Positions 41,456 through 50,974 are shown, counted from the first letter of the stretch. The stretch is DNA of 64,000 nucleotides from Kocuria palustris (GCF_016907795.1 NZ_JAFBCR010000001.1:434001-498000), one strand, 5' to 3'. The notes: generated from the sequence alone by a model not told the origin. Translations and numbers: made by a program.

Positions 41456-42754
41456 TCAGCTGCGACGATGCCAGCTGCGCTGCGGATCTCCCGCCCAGCT
41501 GGGCAGCGGATGCTGGGTGCCCAGAGCGCGCAGTCGTGCCACGCCCAGGTGCCCCGGCACGGCCTCCGCAGCCAGCTCGAGCCACTGGGTCGCCCGCGTC
41601 CCCCGGGCGCGAAAGCGCTCCAGATGCGCGGTGGCCACCCACAGCCAGGCCTCGGCATCGGCACCGGCCGGCGATCCGGGCCCCGCTTCAGCGGCGCCGT
41701 GCAGCAGGTCCAGCAGCAGCTCGAGCACGCCCTCGCACTGCTCGACCCGCTCCCAGTCGGGCGTCCCGTCCCACTGGCCCTTGAGCACCTCGATCATCCA
41801 GCCGAAGTCCTCGCCGTGGCTCGACCCGTGCACCATGGCCTGCAGCTGCCACCAGGCCCTCAGGGCGCGTCCGTGCTGGCCGGTGAGCACGGACACCGCG
41901 AGCGCGTCCGATCCCAGCGGATCCGCCAGGCAGACCAGCAGCTGCGCCTGCGCGGCCGAATCCAGCGCCGAGGCCCGTTCGGCGGCCGTGCCCGGGGAGC
42001 GCTCATCGAGCAGGCGCTGCCAGGCCTCCAGGGAGTCGGCCACCTGGGGTCCGACGTCGCGGTGGAGGCACTGGGCGGCACCGGGTCCGGCCGCGCCGCG
42101 GCGCAGGCTCCATCGCCGCTGGAACTCTCGGACCAGGCCCCGGCAGTCCTCTACCCGCAGCTCGCTGCGCTCCGGCTCGGCGCGGACGGACCGAGCCGGG
42201 GCCGGCTCGTCGACCGTGCTTCCGGTGACCACCAGCGCCGTCCACACCGCGCTCGAGCGGATCTCCTGCACGTCGCGGCCGATCCGGGGCTCGGAGTCCT
42301 CCAGATCGAACCACTGCCGCGGCCCCACCTCCCAGCACCCGGCGATGCTGTGCCCGGACAGGGCCGCGGCCTCCCCCACGGCGTCGACGACCTGCTCACA
42401 CTGCCGCGCGTCCAGGGAGGACCCGTCGGTGAACAGTGCCAGGTAGAGGCGGTCGCCCACCGGATCGTGCTCCAGCAGGCGGCACAGCTCGGCGATCCAC
42501 TCGAGCAGCGTGAGCTCATCGGCGAGCACCCGCTCCTCGGGCAGGTCCACGCGCAGGCACGGGCCGGGCTCCGAATCGGTCGAGGTCAGCAGCACCGCCG
42601 AGCGCTTGGGCCACTGCCCCAGCGTGTGCGGCATGATCGCGAGGATGTCCGCGGCGGTGCGCGCCACGGGCGTGAACGGGTCGCGGCCGACGTCCTGCCC
42701 GGAGTCGGCGCGGGAGGAGGGAGTGGGATCGCTGTGCGCGGCGTCTGTGCTCAT
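41456..42754 (-). CDS. DUF4192 family protein
   Basis: The 432-residue protein starts with TPVARTAADILAIMPHTLGQWPKRSAVLLTST, the DUF4192 signature (usually DLLALVPyLLGF-like). It continues with LRVDLPEE, LALFTDGSS and later IAGCWEVGPRQWFDLE. The rest is a helical, Glu/Leu-rich domain that may form repeats. The function is unknown. The ATG giving MSTDAAHSDP is preferred; an ATG 30 nt upstream is possible. Confidence 0.8.
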   Translation of the reverse strand: MSTDAAHSDPTPSSRADSGQDVGRDPFTPVARTAADILAIMPHTLGQWPKRSAVLLTSTDSEPGPCLRVDLPEERVLADELTLLEWIAELCRLLEHDPVGDRLYLALFTDGSSLDARQCEQVVDAVGEAAALSGHSIAGCWEVGPRQWFDLEDSEPRIGRDVQEIRSSAVWTALVVTGSTVDEPAPARSVRAEPERSELRVEDCRGLVREFQRRWSLRRGAAGPGAAQCLHRDVGPQVADSLEAWQRLLDERSPGTAAERASALDSAAQAQLLVCLADPLGSDALAVSVLTGQHGRALRAWWQLQAMVHGSSHGEDFGWMIEVLKGQWDGTPDWERVEQCEGVLELLLDLLHGAAEAGPGSPAGADAEAWLWVATAHLERFRARGTRATQWLELAAEAVPGHLGVARLRALGTQHPLPSWAGDPQRSWHRRS

Positions 42755-42853
42755 GGGCCCAGCGTCGCCGTCGGGGCCGGCCACCGGGTCCGGAAGCCGA
42801 CGACCGTGGAGATCCCGCCCCGCGCGGCTGCGCAGACGGAGGCTGTGGAGCCC

Positions 42854-44149
42854 TCAGACCGCGCTGGCGCCGTACTTGCTGCGGACCCGGCGGGTGAACA
42901 GCAGGCAGAAGGCCGAGCCCCCGGCCGTCACCAGCAGCTGCGTGGCCATGGCCACTCGGAACGACGCCGGCGAGTACAGCTCGTCGGTGATCCCCAGCGC
43001 CAGCTGCAGATCCAGCGCGGCACCGATGAGGAAGATCGCGATCAGGGCCGCCACGAAGCCGCCGACATTCGCGATCCCGGTGGCGGTGCCGGCCCGGCGC
43101 ACGGGGATGAACGACTGGATCACGTTGAAGGCGAGCATGGAGGCCGGCAGCGAGATCGCGATCAGCACGACCGCCGCGACCACCACCAGGAACGGCGCAT
43201 GCCCGGGCCACAGCAGCAGCACGAGCCACGCGGTCGCACCCAGTCCGATGATGGTGAAGGACAGGCGCATCCGGCGATCGGGCGCACGCGAGACGATCCC
43301 GCCGAGCACGAGGCCCACGACGATGTTGGCCAGCACGAAGAACGTCATGACGAACGACGCCTCCCCCATCGACAGGCCCTGGGCGTGCTGCAGATAGGGG
43401 TAACCCCACATCAGTCCGAAGACGTTGCCGGTGAACTGGATCGTGAAGTGCAGCCAGAACGCGAGTCCGATGGAGGGATCGCGCAGGCAGCGCTGCACCT
43501 GGATGCGCACCCTGCGCAGGGTCGTGGGCCGCTCGCTGCGGGCCGAGCCCTCCGGGGAGTCGCGCAGGAAGGCCAGCACGAGGACCAGCGTCAGCACGGA
43601 CAGTCCTGCCATCGACAGGAACGACGGGACCCATCCGGCCGCCGAGAGCAGCAGGCTGAACGGCACGACCGACAGCAGCTGGCCCAGGTTGCCGACCGCG
43701 CCGACTGCCATGGTGACCATGGGCGAATAGCGCAGCGAGAACCACGCCGGGACGATCTTCAGCACGCACACGAAGGTCATGGCATCGCCGGCGCCGACGA
43801 ACACGCGAGCCAGAACGCCCACGCTGATCGACTCGGCCACGGCCAGGATGAGCTGTCCGACGATCATCAGCCCGGCGCCGATGGCGACCATCCGCCGGCT
43901 GCCCAGCCGATCGACCAGCACGCCGACGGGGATCTGCATGCCGGCGTAGATCAGGACCTGCAGCATCGTGAACAGGGACAGCTCGGAGGCCGCGGCGCCG
44001 AAGCGATCCGCGGCCTGGGTCGAGGCCACCCCGAAGCTCGTCCGCTGCGCCACGGCGATCATGTAGGCGAAGACGCCCACCCCCATGACGAGGAAGGCTG
44101 TGCGCGAGTCGCGCTGCGGGAGGGGACGACCAGACGCAGCGCCCGTCAC
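42854..44149 (-). CDS. Major facilitator superfamily transporter
   Basis: The 431-residue permease has 12 predicted transmembrane helices. The motif between helices 2 and 3 is VGVLVDRLGSRRM (MFS motif A), and FWLHFTIQFTGNVFGLMWGY begins the second half. There is no obvious substrate signature. Its ATG overlaps the PAC2 gene stop by 4 nt. Confidence 0.88.
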   Translation of the reverse strand: MTGAASGRPLPQRDSRTAFLVMGVGVFAYMIAVAQRTSFGVASTQAADRFGAAASELSLFTMLQVLIYAGMQIPVGVLVDRLGSRRMVAIGAGLMIVGQLILAVAESISVGVLARVFVGAGDAMTFVCVLKIVPAWFSLRYSPMVTMAVGAVGNLGQLLSVVPFSLLLSAAGWVPSFLSMAGLSVLTLVLVLAFLRDSPEGSARSERPTTLRRVRIQVQRCLRDPSIGLAFWLHFTIQFTGNVFGLMWGYPYLQHAQGLSMGEASFVMTFFVLANIVVGLVLGGIVSRAPDRRMRLSFTIIGLGATAWLVLLLWPGHAPFLVVVAAVVLIAISLPASMLAFNVIQSFIPVRRAGTATGIANVGGFVAALIAIFLIGAALDLQLALGITDELYSPASFRVAMATQLLVTAGGSAFCLLFTRRVRSKYGASAV

Positions 44150-45066
44150 AGGTCGTCAGACTCCGAGCGCTGTGCCAGGAAGGCCTCGGCGGCCGCCCCG
44201 ATCTCATCGGCATCGGGCAGCTCGTCGGCGTCTCCGGCCAGCAGGGAGCGCGGCTGCGCGCCCTCGACGGCCTCGTCGTAGCGCTGCTCGAGCTGGGAGA
44301 TCACGGCCTGGATCTCCGGCGACTCGGCCACCTGCTCCTCGATGCGCTGCAGGGCATCGCGGGAGTCGTCGCGCAGGGCGTCGGTGGGCAGGGTCAGGGC
44401 CGTGGCCGCGGAGAAGTGCTCGAACGCGGTCACCGCGATCTGCGGCAGGACGGCTTCGGCCATGTACTGCGGGACGTGCACCGAGAAGCCCACGTGGTCG
44501 ATTCCGGCCTCGGCAAGGCGGATCTCGAGCTGCTGGGCGACCGAGGAGCTCATCTCGATGATCGGCAGCTTGGAGAAGCCCGAGCCCACCAGATCCGTGC
44601 GCGAGCCGTGCGGGGTCACCAGGAAGGGTCGGGTGTGCGGAACGGGCATGGGGAATCCCGTGACGTCGGTGACGATCGAGGTCTCCATGCGCTGCACGAG
44701 GTCCATGACCGCGTCCAGGAAGCGCTCCCAATGCAGATCCGGCTCCGGCCCGGAGAGCACCGTGAAGTGCTGGCCCAGAGGGTCCGTCACCAGGTGCAGG
44801 GCCAGCTCCGGGCCCTCGATGCGCTCGAAGTGGTCCTGGACGAAGCGCACGTGCGGGCGCCGGGCCCGGTAGTCGTGCAGCTGGTCGGAGTCGAACCTGG
44901 CCAGGACCTCCGAGGGCAGTCCCCCCAGCAGGGTCTCGCGGACCTGCTCGGCCAGGTGCCCCGCATCGGCGTAGCCGGACAGGGCCACGATCATGGGAGC
45001 GCCGTGCAGCCGGGGGTCATCGAGCAGGCTCCCGTTCGCCATGTACAGCTCGGATGCATCAGCCAC
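44146..45066 (-). CDS. PAC2 family protein
   Basis: The 306-residue protein has a PAC2 (proteasome assembly chaperone-like) domain: MIVALSGYADAGHLAEQVRETLL, LSGPEPDLHWERF, and GFSVHVPQYMAEAVLPQIAVTAFEHF. Family members are common next to proteasome-related genes in actinobacteria, but none is seen here; the role is unknown. GTG is chosen as the start because GGAGG lies 7 nt upstream. An upstream in-frame ATG lacks a ribosome site. Confidence 0.85.
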   Translation of the reverse strand: MADASELYMANGSLLDDPRLHGAPMIVALSGYADAGHLAEQVRETLLGGLPSEVLARFDSDQLHDYRARRPHVRFVQDHFERIEGPELALHLVTDPLGQHFTVLSGPEPDLHWERFLDAVMDLVQRMETSIVTDVTGFPMPVPHTRPFLVTPHGSRTDLVGSGFSKLPIIEMSSSVAQQLEIRLAEAGIDHVGFSVHVPQYMAEAVLPQIAVTAFEHFSAATALTLPTDALRDDSRDALQRIEEQVAESPEIQAVISQLEQRYDEAVEGAQPRSLLAGDADELPDADEIGAAAEAFLAQRSESDDL

Positions 45067-45388
45067 AGTTGCTCCTCCATCGACGTGCCGTGCGCCGCGC
45101 CCCTCCACGGGCACGGGCGCTTCAGCAGGATGCAACGGCCCCGCAGGCGTGTTCTATTCCGTGCGACGGCCGAGCCACCAGTCTCGCACCCATGAGGAGC
45201 AGCGCCCATTCGCCGTGCCCCGTCCGAGGCGCCCGCTACCCTCGAGCACATGACGCAGCGGCTGGACGCTCCGGCCCCGCTCCGGGCATATCGCCCGGAG
45301 GCAGGCCAGGCGCACCGCTGCAGGAACCGATCCCCGCCCCGATCGCGCGCCGCGCGCAGATCACCCTCCACAGGAATGAGGACAGTCC
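45067..45388. other. Divergent region between PAC2 and pepA
   Basis: I see no conserved gene in these 322 bases. One good -10 (TACCCT, 45237-45242) points to pepA. An ATG 7 nt behind it opens a frame out of phase with pepA. Confidence 0.45.
45237..45242 (+). promoter_or_regulatory. -10 candidate upstream of pepA
   Basis: TACCCT-N7-ATG has the layout of the leaderless promoters in this window, but this ATG (45250) is not in the pepA frame. It may give a 140-nt leader with a short upstream frame. Confidence 0.4.
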
Positions 45389-47032
45389 ATGGCCCGCACC
45401 CCCTCCAGCTCTCCCGCCCGCCGACGCCCCGGCGCCGAGACCCCGCCCGCGCTCATCGACCTCGTCCCCCCGGGCGGGCTGAGCCTGACCAGCAGCACCA
45501 AGAAGCTGTCCTCCCTGTCCGCGGACGCTCTGGTGCTCGGCGTGGAGAAGACCCCCGATGGCCCCGTCGTGGCCATGCCGCTGGAGGCCAAGGGCCTTCC
45601 CGCCGATCTGCAGCTGCAGGCGGAGGCGCTGCGCGTCTCCGGCGCCGCAGATGAGGTCCGCACCCTGCCGGCCCCGTCGGGCTCGGCCTGGCCGGTCATC
45701 GTGCTGAGCGGGCTGGGCGACGGCCGCGAGACCGACTCGCGCGCCGAGTCGCTGCGCCGCGCCGCCGGTGCGGCCGCACGCGCCCTGACCGGTCGCGAGC
45801 ACGCCGTGTTCGCTCTGCCGGCCCAGGACGTGGCAGAGGCCGCCGCCGTGGCCGAGGGCGCGGCGCTGGGCGCCTTCACGTTCACCGCCCAGAAGCACGC
45901 GACCCGCAAGCCCAGCGACTCCCCGCTGCGCCGTGCCACGATCGCCGCGGCGGGCCTTCCCGCGGACGAGCTGGCTCCCGCTCTGACCCGCGCGGAGAAC
46001 CTGGGGCGGGCCGTAGCACTGTCGCGCACACTGACCGATCTGTCCCCGGACACGGTGTATCCGCACAGCTTCGCCGAGCTGGCCCGCGATCTCGCGGCCG
46101 CGACCTCCACCGGGGCCAAGGGCCGGCTCTCGGTCGAGGTCCTTGCCGAGGACGAGCTCGCCGCCGGCGGCTACGGCGGCCTGATGGGCGTGGGCCAGGG
46201 AGCGGCGCACCCGCCGCGCCTGGTGCGCATCGGCTGGGAGCCGGCCAAGCCCGTCGACCATGTGGCGCTGGTGGGCAAGGGCATCACGTTCGACTCCGGC
46301 GGCCTGTCGCTGAAGCCCGGGGCATCCATGATGACCATGAAGTCGGACATGTCAGGGGCCGCCACCGTGCTGGCCACGGTGCTGGCCGCCGCCGAGGCAG
46401 GGCTTCCCGTGGTCACCACGGGCTGGCTGTGCCTGGCCGAGAACATGCCCTCGGGCACCGCCACCCGCCCCGGCGACGTCCTGCGCATCCGCGGCGGGCG
46501 CACCGTCGAGGTCCTGAACACCGACGCCGAGGGCCGGATGGTGCTGGCCGACGGCCTCGTCGCCGCCCGCGAGGAGGATCCGGGCCTGCTCATCGACGTC
46601 GCCACGCTGACGGGTGCTCAGATGATCGCCCTCGGCAAGCGCACCGCGGGAGTCATGGGCGATGACGATGCCGTCGAGGCGCTGCTGTCGGCCTCGGTCG
46701 ACTCGGGCGAGTCCCTGTGGCCCATGCCGCTGCCGCATCACCTGCGCGCCTCGCTGGACTCGCACGTCGCCGATCTGAAGAACATCGGCGACCGCGAGGG
46801 CGGGATGCTGGTGGCCGGGCTGTTCCTGCAGGAGTTCGGCGGCGCCGAGCACACCGACTCGGCCGATGACCTGCGCCCCGAGGGCCCTGCCGGCCCCTGG
46901 GCGCACCTGGACATCGCCGGACCGTCGTTCAACGAGGACTCCCCGTGGGGCTATACCCCTCGTCAGGGCACGGGCATGGGCCTGCTGACCCTGTTCCGGA
47001 CCCTCGAGCTCGTGGCCGGACGACCGGTCTGA
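45389..47032 (+). CDS. pepA: Leucyl aminopeptidase (M17)
   Basis: This 547-residue cytosolic exopeptidase removes N-terminal residues using two metal ions. It has an N-terminal macro-like domain and the catalytic domain with GKGITFDSGGLSLKPG (Lys, Asp), MKSDMSGAA (Asp), and NTDAEGRMVLADGL (Asp, Glu, Arg), all expected M17 ligands. It is about 40-50 residues longer than the E. coli protein, mostly at the N-terminus. GAGG lies upstream of the ATG. Confidence 0.95.
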   Translation: MARTPSSSPARRRPGAETPPALIDLVPPGGLSLTSSTKKLSSLSADALVLGVEKTPDGPVVAMPLEAKGLPADLQLQAEALRVSGAADEVRTLPAPSGSAWPVIVLSGLGDGRETDSRAESLRRAAGAAARALTGREHAVFALPAQDVAEAAAVAEGAALGAFTFTAQKHATRKPSDSPLRRATIAAAGLPADELAPALTRAENLGRAVALSRTLTDLSPDTVYPHSFAELARDLAAATSTGAKGRLSVEVLAEDELAAGGYGGLMGVGQGAAHPPRLVRIGWEPAKPVDHVALVGKGITFDSGGLSLKPGASMMTMKSDMSGAATVLATVLAAAEAGLPVVTTGWLCLAENMPSGTATRPGDVLRIRGGRTVEVLNTDAEGRMVLADGLVAAREEDPGLLIDVATLTGAQMIALGKRTAGVMGDDDAVEALLSASVDSGESLWPMPLPHHLRASLDSHVADLKNIGDREGGMLVAGLFLQEFGGAEHTDSADDLRPEGPAGPWAHLDIAGPSFNEDSPWGYTPRQGTGMGLLTLFRTLELVAGRPV

Positions 47033-47062
47033 GCAGACTCGAGCACGCTCGCGGTGTGAGCA

Positions 47063-47100
47063 GTGCCGCACGGCCGGCCTCCGGGCAGGCCGTGCGGCAC
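47063..47100 (+). terminator. Intrinsic terminator after pepA
   Basis: A 13-bp perfect stem GTGCCGCACGGCC/GGCCGTGCGGCAC encloses a 12-nt loop, 30 nt after the stop codon. Confidence 0.75.
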
Positions 47101-47136
47101 GGTCGTCACCCGCATGGCGCGCGCGTGCGACGGGGC

Positions 47137-47142
47137 TAGACT
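47137..47142 (+). promoter_or_regulatory. -10 candidate of lpdA
   Basis: TAGACT with a leader of about 90 nt to the GTG start. No clear -35. Confidence 0.4.
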
Positions 47143-47237
47143 GACGAACAGAACTGAGGCCTCTGCACGGCATGTCAGGGGCACGCACGGCGACGACGCC
47201 GGGCGCACGTGGAACAGATCGCAAGGGAGCGTCATCC

Positions 47238-48605
47238 GTGGCAGACAACGAATTCGACATCCTGGTGCTCGGCGGAGGCTCCGCTGGCTACGCCGCAGCT
47301 CTTCGCGGAGTCCAGCTGGGCTTCAGCGTCGCGCTGATCGAGAAGTCCAAGCTGGGCGGCACCTGCCTGCACTGGGGCTGCATCCCCACCAAGGCGTACC
47401 TGCACTCGGCCGAGCTGGCCACCGAGGCCCAGAACTCGGAGAAGTACGGCGTGAGCATCGGCGAGGTCTCCGTGGACATGGCCAAGGTGCGCGAGTACAA
47501 GGACAGCATCGTCGCCGGCAAGTACAAGGGCCTGCAGGGACTCATGAAGTCCAAGAAGGTCACCGTCGTGGACGGCTTCGGCAAGCTCACCGGTGAGAAC
47601 ACCATCGACGTCGACGGCACCACCTACACCGGCAAGCACATCATCCTGGCCTCGGGCTCCTACTCGAAGACCATGGGCATCGAGATCCGCGATCGGGTCA
47701 TGACCTCCACCGAGGCCCTCGAGATCGACTGGACCCCCAAGTCCGCGATCGTGCTGGGCGGCGGCGTCATCGGCTCCGAGTTCGCCTCCATGTGGAACTC
47801 CTTCGGCGTGGACGTCACCGTCATCGAGGGCCTGGATCACCTGGTCCCCAACGAGGACCCCGCCATCATCAAGAACCTCGAGAAGGAGTTCAAGAAGAAG
47901 GGCATCAAGACCAACCTGGGCACCTTCTTCGAGAAGGTCGAGCAGGACGACAACGGCGCCAAGGTCACCCTCGCCGACGGCAAGGTCTTCGAGGCCGACG
48001 TCGTCCTGGTCGCCGTGGGCCGCGCCCCGCGCACCGAGGACATGGGCTACGAGGACCTCGGGATCCCCATGGACCGCGGCTTCGTCACCCCGAACGAGCG
48101 CCTGCACACCGGCGTGGGCAACATCTACGCGATCGGCGACATCGTCCCGGGCGTGCAGCTGGCCCACCGCGGCTACCAGCAGGGCCGCTTCGTGGCCGAG
48201 GAGATCGCGGGCCTGAACCCGATCCCCGTCGAGGACATCAACGTCCCCAAGGTCACCTTCACCGAGCCGGAGATCTCGTCGGTGGGCTACACCCAGCCCA
48301 AGGCCGAGGAGAAGTTCGGCAAGGAGAACATCGAGACCTTCGAGTACAACCTGCTCGGCAACGGCAAGTCCTCGATCCTGGGCACCGGCGGCATCATCAA
48401 GCTGGTCCGCGAGAAGGACGGCCCGATCGTCGGCTTCCACGCGATCGGCAAGCGCATCTCGGAGCAGATCGGCGAGGGCCAGCTCATCGTCAACTGGGAG
48501 GCCTACCCGGAGGACGTCGCGCAGTTCGTCCACGCGCACCCCACCCAGAACGAGGCCCTCGGCGAGGCCGCCATGGGCCTGGCGGGCATCCCGCTGCACG
48601 GCTGA
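47238..48605 (+). CDS. lpdA: Dihydrolipoamide dehydrogenase (E3)
   Basis: It reoxidises dihydrolipoyl groups of 2-oxoacid dehydrogenase complexes with NAD. The 455-residue FAD enzyme has LVLGGGSAGYAAAL (FAD GxGxxG), the redox disulfide Cys43/Cys48 in GGTCLHWGCIPTKA, IVLGGGVIGSEFA (NAD site), YAIGDIVPG, and HAHPTQNEALGEA, whose His is catalytic. GGGAGC lies 7 nt before GTG. It is separated from the E2 gene by a strong hairpin, so the two need not be made in equal amounts. Confidence 0.96.
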   Translation: MADNEFDILVLGGGSAGYAAALRGVQLGFSVALIEKSKLGGTCLHWGCIPTKAYLHSAELATEAQNSEKYGVSIGEVSVDMAKVREYKDSIVAGKYKGLQGLMKSKKVTVVDGFGKLTGENTIDVDGTTYTGKHIILASGSYSKTMGIEIRDRVMTSTEALEIDWTPKSAIVLGGGVIGSEFASMWNSFGVDVTVIEGLDHLVPNEDPAIIKNLEKEFKKKGIKTNLGTFFEKVEQDDNGAKVTLADGKVFEADVVLVAVGRAPRTEDMGYEDLGIPMDRGFVTPNERLHTGVGNIYAIGDIVPGVQLAHRGYQQGRFVAEEIAGLNPIPVEDINVPKVTFTEPEISSVGYTQPKAEEKFGKENIETFEYNLLGNGKSSILGTGGIIKLVREKDGPIVGFHAIGKRISEQIGEGQLIVNWEAYPEDVAQFVHAHPTQNEALGEAAMGLAGIPLHG

Positions 48606-48616
48606 TCAGGCCACCT

Positions 48617-48650
48617 CGGCCGGCGACGCTGCTGACAGCGTCGCCGGCCG
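48617..48650 (+). terminator. Hairpin between lpdA and sucB
   Basis: A 15-bp perfect stem (CGGCCGGCGACGCTG and complement) closes a 4-nt CTGA loop. It can act as a terminator or an mRNA-stabilising hairpin between the two complex genes. Confidence 0.7.
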
Positions 48651-48695
48651 ATCACCAGCACTGCATCGACCTGACGTCAGAAAGAGAATCTGAAC

Positions 48696-50927
48696 ATGTC
48701 TGAAACCGTGAACCTTCCTGCACTCGGTGAGTCCGTCACCGAAGGCACCGTGACCCGCTGGCTCAAGGAGGTCGGCGACGAGGTGGCCGTCGACGAGGCC
48801 ATCGTCGAGATCTCGACCGACAAGGTGGACACCGAGGTCCCCTCCCCGGTCGCCGGTGTGATCGAGGAGATCCTGGTCCAGGAGGACGAGGACGTCGAGG
48901 TCGGCGCTCCGCTGGTCGTCATCGGCGACGGCTCCGGCTCCGGCAGCTCCGACGACTCCAGCGACTCCGCGGATGACTCCGCCGAGAAGGAGGAGCCGAA
49001 GGCTGAGGAGAAGTCCGAGGAGAAGCCCGCCGAGGAGGCTCCGAAGGCCGAGGCCAAGAAGTCCTCCGGCGGCTCCGGCACCGAGGTCACCCTGCCCGCC
49101 CTGGGCGAGTCCGTGACCGAGGGCACCGTGACCCGCTGGCTCAAGGAGATCGGCGAGGAGATCTCCGTCGACGAGCCCCTCCTCGAGGTCTCCACCGACA
49201 AGGTCGACACCGAGGTCCCCTCCCCGGTGGCCGGCACCCTGCTCGAGATCCGCGTCCAGGAGGACGAGGACGCCGAGGTCGGCCAGGTCCTGGCCGTGAT
49301 CGGCGACGCAGACGCCGCCGAGTCCTCCGACGACTCCAGCGACTCCGCGGATGACTCCGCCGAGAAGGAGGAGCCGAAGGCTGAGGAGAAGTCCGAGGAG
49401 AAGCCCGCCGAGGAGGCTCCGAAGGCCGAGGCCAAGAAGTCCTCCGGCGGCTCCGGCACCGAGGTCACCCTGCCCGCCCTGGGCGAGTCCGTGACCGAGG
49501 GCACCGTGACCCGCTGGCTCAAGGAGATCGGCGAGGAGATCTCCGTCGACGAGCCCCTCCTCGAGGTCTCCACCGACAAGGTCGACACCGAGGTCCCCTC
49601 CCCGGTGGCCGGCACCCTGCTCGAGATCCGCGTCCAGGAGGACGAGGACGCCGAGGTCGGCCAGGTCCTGGCCGTGATCGGCGACGCAGACGCCGCCGAG
49701 TCCTCCGCCTCCTCGGATGACTCCTCCGATCAGGGCAAGAGCGAGGAGAAGTCCGCCGAGGAGATCGAGGACGCCGCGACGTCGTCGTCGACCCCCGAGG
49801 CCACCGACAAGGCCGCCGAGGACAAGACCTCCGGCGAGGCCAAGAAGGACGAGAAGTCCGCTCAGGACCAGAGGTCCGAGAAGGCGCAGGCCGCCAAGAC
49901 CGAGTCCGCGCAGCAGAAGGCTCCGAAGCAGGAATCCTCCGCGGCCTCCGGCTCCGGCGAGGCCTCCGGCTCCGGTGAGGCCTCCGGCTACGTCACCCCG
50001 CTCGTGCGCAAGCTCGCACGCGAGAAGGGCGTGGACCTCGCCTCCGTGAAGGGCACCGGCGTGGGTGGTCGCATCCGCAAGCAGGACGTTCTGGCCGCTG
50101 CGGAGTCGGGTGCCCAGGCCCCGGCCTCCTCCGGCTCGGCCCAGCAGGGTGGTGCGCAGATCGCCGACAACGGCGAGCCGACCACCATCCAGCCCGTCTC
50201 GGACAAGCGCGGCACCACGGAGAAGGCACCGCGCATCCGCATGACGATCGCCAAGCGCATGCGCGAGTCGCTGCAGGAGTCCGCTCAGCTGACGCAGGTC
50301 ACCGAGGTCGACATGACCCGCGTGGCCGCTCTGCGGAACAAGGCCAAGGCCCCGTTCCAGGAGAAGCACGGTGCCAAGCTGACCTACCTCCCCTTCTTCG
50401 CCCAGGCCGTGGCCGAGGGGCTCAAGGCCAACCCGGCCCTGAACGCCACGTTCAAGGAGGACGAGAAGGAGATCGTCTACAACGGCTCCGAGAACCTGGC
50501 GATCGCCGTGGACACCCCGCGCGGTCTGCTGGTCCCGGTCATCAAGGAGGCTGGCGACATGCAGCTTCCGGGCCTGGCCCAGAACATCGCCGACCTCGGC
50601 TCCCGCGGTCGCGACGGCTCGCTCAGCCCTGACGACCTGACCGGCGGCACCTTCACGATCACGAACCTGGGCTCCTTCGGCGCGCTGTTCGACACCCCGA
50701 TCATCAACCAGCCCCAGGTCGCCATCCTGGGCACGGGCACGATCGTGAAGCGCCCCATGGTCATCCAGGACGCCGACGGCAACGACGTCGTGGCCATCCG
50801 CCACATGTGCTACCTGTCGCTGACCTACGACCACCGCATCGTGGACGGCGCCGACGCCGGCCGCTTCCTCCAGGGTCTCAAGGCCCGCCTGGAGGAGGGC
50901 CGCTTCGAGGGCTCGCTCGGCCTGTGA
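48696..50927 (+). CDS. sucB: 2-oxoacid dehydrogenase complex E2, dihydrolipoamide acyltransferase with three lipoyl domains
   Basis: The 743-residue E2 core carries three N-terminal lipoyl domains with target lysines Lys43, Lys169 and Lys295 in ISTDK or VSTDK loops. They are joined by Glu/Lys/Ser/Ala linkers. A subunit-binding domain (about 432-470, YVTPLVRKLAREKG) and a catalytic domain (about 500-743) follow, with HRIVDG, His713 and Asp717. The protein fits the actinobacterial SucB/DlaT E2 shared by pyruvate and 2-oxoglutarate complexes; which complex it serves is not fixed. Lipoyl domains 2 and 3 are identical in protein and in DNA. Confidence 0.95.
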   Translation: MSETVNLPALGESVTEGTVTRWLKEVGDEVAVDEAIVEISTDKVDTEVPSPVAGVIEEILVQEDEDVEVGAPLVVIGDGSGSGSSDDSSDSADDSAEKEEPKAEEKSEEKPAEEAPKAEAKKSSGGSGTEVTLPALGESVTEGTVTRWLKEIGEEISVDEPLLEVSTDKVDTEVPSPVAGTLLEIRVQEDEDAEVGQVLAVIGDADAAESSDDSSDSADDSAEKEEPKAEEKSEEKPAEEAPKAEAKKSSGGSGTEVTLPALGESVTEGTVTRWLKEIGEEISVDEPLLEVSTDKVDTEVPSPVAGTLLEIRVQEDEDAEVGQVLAVIGDADAAESSASSDDSSDQGKSEEKSAEEIEDAATSSSTPEATDKAAEDKTSGEAKKDEKSAQDQRSEKAQAAKTESAQQKAPKQESSAASGSGEASGSGEASGYVTPLVRKLAREKGVDLASVKGTGVGGRIRKQDVLAAAESGAQAPASSGSAQQGGAQIADNGEPTTIQPVSDKRGTTEKAPRIRMTIAKRMRESLQESAQLTQVTEVDMTRVAALRNKAKAPFQEKHGAKLTYLPFFAQAVAEGLKANPALNATFKEDEKEIVYNGSENLAIAVDTPRGLLVPVIKEAGDMQLPGLAQNIADLGSRGRDGSLSPDDLTGGTFTITNLGSFGALFDTPIINQPQVAILGTGTIVKRPMVIQDADGNDVVAIRHMCYLSLTYDHRIVDGADAGRFLQGLKARLEEGRFEGSLGL
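48947..49707 (+). repeat. Exact 378-bp-period tandem duplication in sucB
   Basis: Bases 48947-49329 are identical to 49325-49707, a 126-codon unit containing one lipoyl domain plus one linker. I compared the two copies base by base by eye and saw no difference. The unit is in frame. Confidence 0.9.
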
Positions 50928-50974
50928 GCTGAGTCCGCCCCCGCTCGGCAGCGCGTCGAGCGAGCGTCTCCTGC

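Noticed and set aside
45250-45654. Possible leaderless gene overlapping pepA
   Set aside because: The product is Arg/Pro-rich and overlaps 265 nt of the certain pepA gene out of frame; kept only as a leader observation.
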